A stretch of 64,000 nucleotides of DNA, from the NCBI GenBank assembly GCA_032164245.1, contig JAVMKO010000005.1, positions 46,764,193 through 46,828,192 of the forward strand, read 5' to 3'. Under the pieces are notes generated by a model, which was not told where the DNA came from, searched no databases, and was given only the letters and a program-made list of their open reading frames with translations. This DNA is from Sternotherus odoratus. Lineage: Eukaryota; Chordata; Testudines; Kinosternidae. The translations under genes were made by a program, and so were the position numbers. Of this stretch, positions 47,701-59,700 are shown in pieces (position 1 is the stretch's first letter; each line of letters opens with the position of its first letter).

Positions 47701-50700
47701 AGCATGTTTTGGGTGCCCAAGACAGCTGTCAGAAAGGCAAATCACTGTGGTAAAGGGGGTGGAATTGGGAAAGACCAAGCTGGTGCCTCCTACCCTGCGC
47801 TGGGCTCAGCTGGCTTGGCTGGGGAGGTCAGGACTTCCTCTTTCCCTGCACAGCATCCAGGGCTGTCTCTCCTGGCTGTAGGAAGCTCTGCAAACTGCAC
47901 CCTCCACGCACGCTTCCTACACTAATCACTCCTCAGCTTCAAGGGGAAGGGATCACTGTACATAGAGCTGCTCTTCCATCCTCCCAACCCCCGTACATCC
48001 AGACCCCCTCATACCCAGACCCGCCCGCAGAGCCTCACCCACCCCTCCCCCACCCAGAACCTCCCATGACAAGCCCCGCTCCCCCTGCACCTGGACCACC
48101 CCAACGAGCTAACTGTTTACTTGAAATTATCTCCGTGAGGACTCTCAGATTGGTGGTGTCAGTGGCATTTTAATTTTATATTAAAGGTGGGACAAAGCTG
48201 AGTATATAATAGGTTCATGAAAAATTAGTGTGCTTGGCCCAGTAGTGTTAGGCAATCACAGCAGCAACAACAATTTAGTTTAATTTAATTGAGATAATGA
48301 GACTGCAGCCTGAAAATTGAGGAATCCATGTTTTCTTGTCCTTGAGCAGCTAAATTCAAATTCGGATGCTTGATGCACAATTAGAATTTCCCCCCCAGTC
48401 TCTCGCAAAGAATTCAGGGGTTAAGTGTGCTTCATAAAGTGAAGTGGCTGATATTTACACCTTTGGGAGTGGAATTAATTCTAGCAGTTGTAAGCTTCTG
48501 GCAGTGGGTTTCCCTAGAGTTACTTTCTAAGAAAAAAAGGGAATATGGCATTTGAGACAGTCTCACATAATTGATCTTACTGGGCTTGTGTAGAAAGAGG
48601 CTTGTCATGTTACTGCTGTCGGCATTGGGATAAAGTGCAAAGGGCAGGCTGTTAGATATCAGTACATGAGCTTAGGGGGTGTGGAAATAAGTGATCTTCG
48701 AGTAGCACTGATCCAAAGTCCAAACACTTACAAGCCAGCTAATTTGAGTATACAAAAAATTCCCACAACTGCACAAAAGCATCTAAGAAAATGCTTCCTG
48801 CACTTAACCTTTCTCCACTTCTTCTGGTATTTGCTGTACTCTTCTGACTGTTAACAACTGCAGCTGCTGAAGACCTCCTGCACAAGGCGCTTGAGACAAT
48901 AAGGCATTTCTGAAATGTATTCCAAACTCTTGGACTCCACAGCCTGTTAAAATGCTACGGCCTACCAGGCAATGAATAGTCTACCAGGAGGAAGTTTCAA
49001 GCTCTGTGATGCCTATATACACTTCCCTTCCCACCACTGTGACCTCTCTTTTGCTCCTCAGGCCCCTCCCTATTTGGTAGACCATGGAGAACCTGGTCCT
49101 ATCCGTTGCAATCGGTGCAAGGCCTACATGTGCCCTTTTATGCAGTTCATTGAGGGTGGAAGGAGATTCCAGTGTTGCTTCTGCAGCTGTGTCACTGAGG
49201 GTAAGCCTTCTTTCTTGAATTTGAAAGATGTTTCAAGGAGGTGCAAAGAAATGATTTCATTAGAGGTGTCTTCATGGCATAGAAAACCCTAAAGCACAGT
49301 TTGCTGGCTTCTGTGCTGCAATTCTTTATTCTTCAAATTCCATAAAAAGTGTATTGAGGCACACAGTTAAGTGCTCAAGTCTGAAATGCTAAAGTTAAGA
49401 TTGCACTAGTAAATCGAACCGTACCCCTTGTGTGTTTGCCTTACAATAGTGTTTAGCTAAATGATGGCATACTATTTCTCAAACTAGAATATACATTTCT
49501 CATCAGTGAATGCACATGTAGTATTTTATATTTGTTAATTTAGTTGTTTACCCTGTTTCCATTGTCCAAAATGCTTTTGCCAACCTGTGGAACTCTTTGC
49601 CAGAGGATGTTGTGAAGGCCAAGACTATATCCAGTTCTTTTTTTTGGAAACCTGTTAAATTCATGGAGGATATGCCCATCAGTGGCTCTTAGCCAAGCTT
49701 GACAGGGATGGTGTCCCTAGCCTCTCTTTGCCAGAAGCTGGGAATGGGCAACAGGGGATGGATCACTTGATAATTATCTGTTCTCTTCATTCCCTCTGAA
49801 CACCTGGCATTGGCCACTGTCAAGACAAGCTAGATGGACCTTTGGTATGACCAAGTATGGCCGTTTTACATTCTTGTGACTTAGGTTTAGATAGATTAAT
49901 GTTCTCTCAACAATTTAGTCAACAGCATGTACTGTAGATCCTTTTCAACCAACATTGCAGCCTACTGAAGTGCCATTCAGTGGTGAGGCAATTAACAGCT
50001 GTAAATGGCAATTGCCTATAAATGCTATTTAATCTTCACTGTTAATCTAAGTTGATACCATTTAATTGTGTATATTGTGTATAATTTACTGTGTACTTCT
50101 CATATAAATGACTTCCATGGACTTTAGCATGCACAGAGTAGTGCATAGAACTACAAGATGCTACATGTGTGTTTAAGGTTGTAAAACAAATTGCATGTCT
50201 TATTTGAGAAATAGTGGTTATGCTTATGCTCAAAGGGGCAGAGTAAGGTTGCTTAGGCAGTGTTAGGGCTTGTCCTCACTGGAGGGGGGATCGACGGCAG
50301 ATACGCAACTTCAGCTACATGAATCACGTAGCTGAAGTTTGCGTATCTGCCGCCGACTTACCTGCCGTCCCCACGGCGGCGGCAGTCGGTGGCGCGCTCC
50401 CCCATCAACTCCAGCTTGCGCCTCCCGGCAAGCTGGAGTTCAAGAGTCGACGGGGGGAGCCGCAGGCGATCGATTTATCGCATCTTAACAAGACGCGATA
50501 AATCGATTGCCAGAAGATCAATCCTGCACTGCGGGAGTGAAGATGAGCCCTTAGTCATTTTTATTATTTCTGTCAGTCAATCGTAAACTGTCCTACATTA
50601 AAATTCTCAAAATACTCAATGTAGTTTTTAAGTAAAAATAGAAAAAAGAAATTCCATTATCTGTGACCATTTGGCTTGGTATCTCTGTCCTGCACACATT

Positions 50701-53700
50701 GGAATAGTGCAGGGCAATGTTTTACATGTGATTCTTAAGAAAAGCAAGCTTTCCACAATTCTGCAGCTAGTGTCTGCTAGGAGAGTCCTCCTTTCTTCTC
50801 ATCTACTCCCTCAAACACACACTAGGTACCTGCTCAGCTACTTCCAAAGTGAATTTGGGCACAGACATGAGCATCTGAACTTTTTAATTTGCAGCTCAAT
50901 TAGCCCTGCATGTGTGTTGCAGCTTTTAGTGGCACACTGAGTAGCAAAGGCTAGGCAGACGGCTTCACAAGCAGTGCTTTGCCCCAAATGACTCTGGCCC
51001 ACCATAACAACTGCCCTTCCTGTGCTGGCAGCATTGCTGTAGCAAACTCTGCCCTCTGAGGCTGTATATGCAGCATGGTGGGGCTATCTCCCCTCTTATG
51101 GAGATGCACATGGTGAATGAACTCAGCCTGTTGGTGAGCCTTAGCTGCTTCAGTGAGCACTAAACCTCTAACTCAGGGGTGGGGAACCTCCGGCCCGCCA
51201 AATAATTCTGTCCGGCCCGCGGCGGGGCCGGGGACGCGCTGCAGCCGCCAGCCAGGGATGCGTGCGGGCCCTCAGGCGGGGGCGGCTCGCGCCTGGGGGA
51301 GCCGACGGTAAAGGGAGTGGGGGGGGGGGAGAGGCCGGGCTGGGGGGCGGGGGGGGGGAGAGGCCGGGCTGGGGGGCGGGGGGGGGAGAGGCCGGGCTGG
51401 GGGGCGGGGGGGGGAGAGGCCGGGCGGGGGGGGAGAGGCCGGGCGGGGGGGGGGGCGGGGGGGAGGGGGGGAGGCCGGGCTGGGGGGCAGGCGAGGGAAA
51501 TCCTCGGAAGTAACCCAGATTCTGTTACAAGGTGCTGTTTTGTAGTGACATTTCTGACTGAGCACAGCCCTTGAGTCTGTTAATGCTGTTCCTAGACCGC
51601 CAGTAAAGATTCCCCAGTCATGATCACGTGCACACTAGTGCAAAGCACTGACCAGCTTTTCTTTGGTGTAGTCAAACACCTACTGCAGCTATCACCAGGT
51701 TTGCTGTCTGTTGAAAGTCAAAGTACTAACTGTTTGTGTCTGTAAAATTTGATGTCTTTGTCCCTAGTGCCTCCTCACTACTTCCAGCATTTGGATCATA
51801 CCGGAAAGAGAGTGGATTTCTATGATCGACCTGAATTATCATTGGGCTCCTATGAGTTTTTGGCAACAGCCAGCTACTGTAAGGTACAGTAGCATACAGT
51901 TAGTGCTATGATGTTAAATAAATCCCATCTCCTCTGAGAAGTGGAGGCTGAATCAGCTGGATTGACTTTCTAGCTCAGGGGTCGGGAACCTATGGCTCGC
52001 GAGCCAGATGTGGCTCTTTTGAGCCTGTCATCTGGCTCGCGGCGCTGCTGTGACGGCTGGGGGGCGGGGGAGGCGGTGTGGCGCGGCTCTGAAAGCAAAG
52101 CTGGGGGGCGGGGGAGGCTGTGTGGCCCGGCTCTGAAAGCGAGGCTGGGGGCGGGGGAGGCGGTGTGGCGCGGCTCTGAAAGCGAGGCTGGGGGGCGTGT
52201 CACTCCTCTCCTTCCCTCGCTGGAGTTCGGTCACAGCAGCGTGACCCAGCGAACAAGTAAGCAGGGGGGGGGGGGGAGCCGTTTGCAAGGGAGCATGGAG
52301 AGGAGGCAGGGCTGGGAGCTGAGATAAGCCGTTTGCCAGGGAGCATGGAGAGGAGGCTGGGCTGGGAGCAGAGATAAGCCGTTTGCCAGGGAGCATGGAG
52401 AGGAGGCTGGGCTGGGAGCAGAGATAAGCCGTTTGCAAGGGAGCATGGAGAGGAGGCAGGGCTGGGAGCTGAGATAAGCCGTTTGCAAGGGAGCATGGAG
52501 AGGAGGCAGGGCTGGGAGCTGAGATAAGCCGTTTGCCAGGGAGCATGGAGAGGAGGCTGGGCTGGGAGCTGAGATAAGCCGTTTGCCAGGGAGCATGGAG
52601 AGGAGGCTGGGCTGGGAGCAGAGATAAGCCGTTTGCCAGGGAGCATGGAGAGGAGGCTGGGCTGGGAGCAGAGATAAGCCGTTTGCCAGGGAGCATGGAG
52701 GGGAGGCAGGGCTGGGAGCTGAGATAAGCCGTTTGCCAGGGAGCATGGAGGGGAGGCAGGGCTGGGAGCTGAGATAAGCCGTTTGCCAGGGAGCATGGAG
52801 GGGAGGCAGGGCTGGGAGCTGAGATAAGCCGTTTGCCAGGGAGCATGGAGGGGAGGCAGGGCTGGGAGCTGAGATAAGCCGTTTGCCAGGGAGCATGGAG
52901 AGGAGGCTGGGCTGGGAGCTGAGATAAGCCGTTTGCCAGGGAGCATGGAGAGGAGGCTGGGCTGGGAGCAGAGATAAGCCGTTTGCCAGGGAGCATGGAG
53001 AGGAGGCTGGGCTGGGAGCAGAGATAAGCCGTTTGCCAGGGAGCATGGAGAGGAGGCTGGGCTGGGAGCAGAGATAAGCCGTTTGCAAAGCCATCAGCAA
53101 ATCCATGCAGCACCAGAAGTCGCATTAATGGTAAATAATTATAACAACATTATTTAAATTTTAAATAACTCTCTGAGTCAAAAAGGTTCCCTTCCCCTGA
53201 TTTAAAAGAATAAATTCAGAGGCTTATTATACTCACATTTACTTGAATTCAGTCTTAAAATATATTATACGGCTCTTACTGAAATAAATTTCCAAATATT
53301 TTGCTTTTATGGCTCTCGGAGTCAAAAAGGTTCCTGACCCCTGTTCTAGCTGGTAAAGTCCATTGTGGCATCTCCTTGTAGATCTGGAGCAGGTTAGATT
53401 TCATATACTTACTTTACAGTGGAAAGCAAGTCAGATTGCACATCCCATAATATCAGTAATTGTTACCAGTAACTAATATCATATCTAGGAAAGTACATGC
53501 AACCTCTCCACAGTGGCAGCCGCATGTTGCCTGCCATCTGCAAGAGAAGACAAGTTTCTGTTGCCTGATAGTCATCGGGAATTGAGCAGGTAGAGGTAGG
53601 AACTAATAGGAACGAGCAAACTCCTACAGCAGTTACAAGCAGTGATCGCACTTTGTAAAGAGGGTTTCAAAGAAGCAAGGCTGGTAAATCTGATAACATA

Positions 53701-56700
53701 TTTGAAACACTAGAATAGTCTGGAGAACTCACCTACTTCAAATTCTACACATTTGTCTGTTTAAACAGTATCCTCATTTTTCAGACTTTTTTGGGGGGAA
53801 AGACACATGTATTAGAGTTCTATGTTAAAAATACTCATCTGTTTGCTGAAAAGGATAGGAAAATAGTTTTCTAAATGTTGCAGCTTTTTACTGACCGTGA
53901 CCATATTTTTGATTTTACTGAGAGCTGGCAACACGGCCTTCAAACACTTCTCCACATTTCAGCGAAAACAGCCAACTGGGATTGTGGGGTAGAAGACCTT
54001 CCCCCTCACTCTTTCCCAGCTTAATTCTGTCTCATCCTCCTTGCATCTCTGTTCTCCATATTCCTCTCTGATTCTTCACATCTTGCCATCAGTTCTGCCA
54101 CCCTTCTAAAGTCCTTTCTCTCCTTCTTCCTCCCTGGAAGGAATCGGTGTGTTTCCATTCTCTTCTAATAGTTTAAGATTCCATGTATTCCAGTAGTGAG
54201 GAACTCGCTAGCCTGTTGCTTCAGTGGTCCATCTGTCCTGTGCTCCACTTTCCATTCTGACTGTAGACTGCAAAGAAAGGAAGTGCTGATTGGAACCAGC
54301 CTCTTCAAAGCAGAATCAGTGCTCTGAGAAATAAGGACTGCCAGTTCTGCGGGAGGAAGATCTTCATTCCCAGTGCAAGACACTAGCTTCCAAAGTCTTC
54401 AGAGCACGAAAGTTCTGGGAAATCCTTCCTGCCTGCTGCCCACTCCATCAGGCCTGGTCCATGTAAATAGGAGCTTCCTTTATACTAAGCCTGTTCTTGC
54501 TCAGTTGCCCAGTGATGCTACGTTCCATTAGGGCTTGACATCAGAGCTCTTCCATGCATAACTCTGATGTCCGACACTAGGATTCAGACATACTTTAACT
54601 GGATGGGAGTGAAGAAGCAAATTAAATGCCAATATCTTAGTTTCTGCTCTGTACTGATTACTAAATAAAGGTCACTGTAGTTTTGTTTATGTTAATTTGT
54701 CTGGGTAGTAGAGCCTGTGTATGATCTCTTAAGCATGGTGTAATGTTTTTCTTTCTCTCTTCCCACAGAATAACAAGTTTCCCAACCCACCTGCTTTCAT
54801 TTTCATGATTGATGTGTCTTACAATTCTGTTAAGAGTGGCTTGGTGAGACTGATCTGTGAAGAGTTGAAGTCCCTCCTGGATTACCTGCCCAGGTAACTA
54901 GTTCCTTTGTTCTGTACTGTTGCAGCCAATAACCGCAGCCAAGCTGCCACCCCTCTATGCCTTTGCAGAGGGGACACTTCCTTTAGAATGCTTTTACTGC
55001 TGGTGAAAAGTGAAGGTCGACTGCATGCATGAGCCTGGCAAGTAGCACTGCAAGCCTCCATACGCGGGCCCAGCGGTGTGACTCAGCCCTGTCCTGAAGG
55101 GATGGCGTTGAGGGGGGCCACCTTCATGGCCCATTCAGTCTGTGCCCAACAGACGAGCCACTTAGTACCAGTTGTGGATACCTGTCCACTAGGAACGATG
55201 GTACAATTACCCATTCTCTGGTCCTGGTTTGTTCTATTTGGTTCAACATATTGCAGCAGTTGTGCTTTCAATGACCCCTGTGATGCAGTAAATGTCTTTA
55301 TTTTACAGGGAAGGCAACATGGAAGAGTCAGCCATTCGGGTGGGCTTTGTCACTTACAACAAAGTGTTGCACTTCTACAATGTGAAAAGCTCATTGGCAC
55401 AGCCACAAATGATGGTTGTGTCGGACGTAGCTGATATGTTTGTGCCGCTGCTTGATGGCTTCCTGGTGAACGTGAACGAGTCCAGAACAGTTATTGTCAG
55501 GTAACGGGGACTGGGGTAGAAATGTGCAGTAAGGGGCTTGTCAAATGGACCCATACTATGTTGAAATAGGATCCAACTCTGATACTGCCCTGTTGTACAG
55601 TGCTTGGCTATAATATTTCTGATAATATGTTTAATGGTGTTTAGGTATGACTTAAGTATGCGAACAGGGAGGTGCACTGTGATTAGCGGTATTCTTATGT
55701 TGCCAAGATGCTGCAACTCTAATAGCCTCTACAAAGTTTTATAGCCACCAGTTTGTTAGACAATGCTGAAAGACAATAATCAGTACACGATATACTGGTA
55801 ACTGATGCACACCTTGGAATACAACTGTACTTCACTTAGTTATCGTGGTTGTCTGAGTTTGCTCCACTAGAATTGTGACTGAACTGGGAGGAGGCTGAAA
55901 AGTGTCACCTTGAGAGAGGTTTCCTTAGAGGAAACATCTGTTAGACTGTCACTGGGAGCAGGAGGTCATAATGGAGTTCACAAAGTCAATTTATCTGAGT
56001 TTACTGCTTAGTAGTTGAGAGTTGAGGTAACTGTGCTGACTAAATTGATTCTGTTGGGAAATATGAGTGAGTGGATTACATAAAACTTATAAGCATATTA
56101 AGCTTTGAGTACTTGATGGGAGATGTTTGGTTGGACTGAGTGAGGCTGAGACTTATTCTTATTACCCAGGAATTTAGAAAGCAGCGCAATGAAGCAACTG
56201 AAGGGGAATGAACAGAAGACCATAGAACCTTTTAAGCTAGAAACTAGAGTTTGCTCATTGTCTTGCCTGTGATGTTCCTGAGGGACAAAGACTAGGAAGC
56301 TCAGATCATAACTTTGAAGGAGAAGAGGAAGTTATTAGAAGAAACATCAGTTGGGGTCATAGAATATGCACAGGGGAGACAAATGCAGGCAAAGGAAGTG
56401 GATGGAGAGATGACTAAAGATCAGTTTTTAAAGAAACTCCATAGCATGTGGGTTAGAGAAGGATTAGTCATGTTAACAATCACTATTTACAATGCAGCTC
56501 AGTTCCAGAGGTCACCTGCTGTGGATTTAGAAGGTGAGCTTTGAATCCCTTTTGATGATCTCCTTTTCCCTCTTTCCTGGTAGTTTGCTGGACCAGATCC
56601 CAGAAATGTTTGCAGACACAAGAGAAACAGAAACTGTCTTTGCCCCAGTGATTCAGGCAGGAATGGAGGCACTGAAGGTTTGTTGACATGCTATTGTGGG

Positions 56701-59700
56701 GAGTTGGTTCATTCTGTTAAAAGTTCTGTTTTTATAGCAGAAGGACCTCTGTTTAGAGAATCTCAGAGCTGTTCCTAAACAAGGTTGTTGCTCCCCTCAG
56801 GTGTGTATATAATTGGTAGGGAATGCCTAACCCACCATTACCATGCAGCCATGTGTGTGGTTCAAGTTAGCAGCTCTTTAACCTGCTCAATTAATTGTTT
56901 AGGATAGAAAGTGAAGAATACCCTATGCAACTGAAACTGCGAAGGACTTTTAGAATAATTGCCTGAGATGAAATTTAGTCAGGTCCCTGAGGTTGATATG
57001 CACATTGCTACAAAAAGTGCCATGGGAACTTGGAAGTTGTTTAGGACCTTGGTTTTATGTCCCTTCTGAACAATTGCTCTGGCAGTTGCTTTAGTTCTGA
57101 TTCAGAGAGGACACCACCACTAAATTGCCAATATCACTTTTTCAAAGCACCTAGAGCATTTCTGAAGGTTTCCCATCCCAATACCTGACCCAGCTCAAAC
57201 CTGTATGTGTTGATCCATTGGCTACTCATGTGAGAATTTCCTCAAAAACAGTGCTGATACCTGTTCATGAGAACTGTTCTCCATATTCACTTATACTGAG
57301 AGGAAAAGCAAAAACAAGCCATTCAATATCCCACTCAAGGAGTATCTAAGGACTGAGGGATTTACCTGCTGGTAGCTCAGGCATTGGATAGTGATTTAAA
57401 AATAATAAACTGAGGAAGCTGTTTCCAAAATCTACTTCATTCCCTATGACTGTACTTCTGTTTCACCCACAAAACATGGGAGCTCACACCGGTAGGCTCA
57501 TCAACTGCTTGATCACATCCGTGAAGTATTAAGTACCTAACTAGTATAGCGGAACCAGACGGTGATAATATAGGCATTTAATATAGTCCCAGAGATGTTC
57601 TTGAGAAACCCACTGTCTCTCATCAGCTCTTTCTCACCTAAGAAATTTCATCCCCTCTCCTGTAGGCGGCAGAGTGTGCTGGCAAGCTCTTCATCTTTCA
57701 CACCTCCCTGCCTATTGCAGAGGCCCCAGGGAAACTAAAGAACCGAGATGACAGGAAGCTAATCAACACGGATAAGGAAAAGGTAATCAATCGATGTGCT
57801 GCTTAGAGTTTGTTGCTTTGGCAGCTAACTAAAAATCTTCTATCCAATGCAGGCCTGCACAATGCAGGCCTCACTGTGCGGCCCATGGGGGGTGAGTAGG
57901 GGTGGAGCAAGCCAAGTGGGGGAGTTGGGGGAAGCAGATGGGGGCGGGGCTTTTCAGCCCGCAGGTGGGTGTTTTTTTTGTGTTTTTTTTTCTTCAGTAA
58001 TGTGGCCCTCACTGCTTTCCCAGTTGTGCAGGCCCGATCTAATGGCTTCCCTTTTGCCCTTGGGTTGCCATATGGAACTGAGTGTGTTAACTATAAGGAT
58101 AGAAAATGCGTCTGTTTTGGGGCAAGTATTAGAATCCAGAACCCAAGGAGGGTGGGGGAGAATAATTGTATAACTCAGAAGCTCTGCACCATCACTGTAG
58201 AAGGTTTACACCTAGTATATATTTAATCCTAGGTGGGAAGGTGCCTCATGTACCTTAATTCCCTGAAGAAATATGTATGTGGTCTGTAGCAGTTACACTG
58301 GTCTCGCATTCCTTTTTTTTTTACACTTCCTTTCAATCTCTGTACTCCATCTGTGCTCCCTAGACATTGTTCCAGCCTCAGACGAGCTTCTACGGCAACT
58401 TGGCCAAGGACTGTGTGGCCCAGGGCTGCTGTGTAGATCTGTTCCTTTTTCCAAACCAGTATTTGGACGTGGCAACACTCGGGGTAGTTCCTTACCAGAC
58501 AGGTGGCTCCATTTATAAGTATGCCTTTTTCCAGGTAAGTGCTTTCTTGGGTCAGGCTAGCACATCTTCTATATAGGTGAACAAAACCCATCATTTAGTT
58601 GCCTGTTTTCTTTCATGGGATATGGGCGATTAGTGAGGATCTTAGCTTGTACTTGAAACTCAAGATTATAACTTGTGTGGTTTTATTTGCTTTATATTTC
58701 TTACTTATTTGTACCAAGGGCGAAATGAACCTGTGCTATATAGAAGTGACAGAGTCCTGTGGCACCTTAAAGACTAACTAAAGTATCGAAGCATAAGCTT
58801 TTGTGGGCTAATAACCACTTCGTCGGATGCATGCAGTGGAAGTATCCAGAGGCAGGTATCCTAAGGTACCTGATACCATGATACCTGCCTCTGGATACTT
58901 CCACTGCATGCATCCGACAAAGTGGGTATTAGCCCACGAAAGCTTATGCTTCGATACTTTAGTTAGTCTTTAAGGTGCCACAGGACTCTTAGTCTGAAAT
59001 TGCAGAAGTGACACACACGGCTACCTCTCTGATTCTGTGCTGTACAGTTTCTTAACAATAAGAAAAGGCTAATAAAAAGTGAAGACAATTATCAGCCCTC
59101 AAACAGTCATCCCAGTGTATTGCCTACAGGGCAGAACCTCCCAGCAGTTCTGGCTGCATAGAGACATTAGCATTCCAACTTGTGCTAGTTCAGGCATCTT
59201 CCTTAAATTACCAGCTAGTGAAAGGTTTGTTTTTAAGTTAAAACATCAGAATGCTCTGCAGTTAAAATGAGCAGCGAAGTTTCAGCATCGTCAAAAAATG
59301 TATGTCTAAGGCTTACTTACAAGGCTAAATTAGGCTTCATACATAATGGATGTAATGTTTGTGGGAGAGATGGGGAGAATCTGGAAGGAAAACTGCACAG
59401 ATGGTATAGGGATTGAGTTCATATTCTTCTGGCAGCTCTCAAGGAAGAGGGAACAGCCAAGGGTTTTGACAAGTCTCCAGATAGACACGTATTGGCTTAT
59501 TTAGTCAAGAATAGCTGGATCGAGTGTTGTGCTCTGAAATGAGTGTTGTATACAATGTCTCAGGCTTCACATCATGCAACTTGTCTGTAGTTGGGCCTAA
59601 ATCTGCCATGTCCTGAAAAATCTCATATTACATAATATTAGGGATTCAGCACTTCAGAAACTGACTGTAATCCTCTATATGTACTATACAGTGGCCAGAG

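Larger units (their letters stand above)
49201..51767. other. SEC24C: Intron 9
   Basis: It holds the CR1 tail (49565), the hairpin MITE (50266) and the hAT/G-rich repeat (51174). 50590-51165 shows nothing I can name. Confidence 0.75.
54894..57665. other. SEC24C: Introns 11, 12 and 13
   Basis: Introns 54894-55308, 55501-56583 and 56678-57665 between trunk exons. No transposon with recognisable ends and no RNA gene seen. The open frame 55078-55434 runs from intron 11 into exon 12 in the wrong frame. Confidence 0.6.

Noticed and set aside
52278..53090. Regular repeats that could suggest a CRISPR-like array
   Set aside because: The units are contiguous without unique spacers, and the setting is a vertebrate intron.
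52028..53125. Three long minus-strand frames (up to 365 codons) with repeating peptide units
   Set aside because: They are the translation of a 50-bp satellite that lacks stop codons in any minus frame. They lie inside a hAT element in an intron and have no splice or promoter context.
58742..59013. AGAAGTGACA on both sides of the foldback as a target-site duplication
   Set aside because: Sequence to the right of the second copy (ACGGCTACCTCTCTGATTCT) still belongs to the repeat family, so the right copy is internal.
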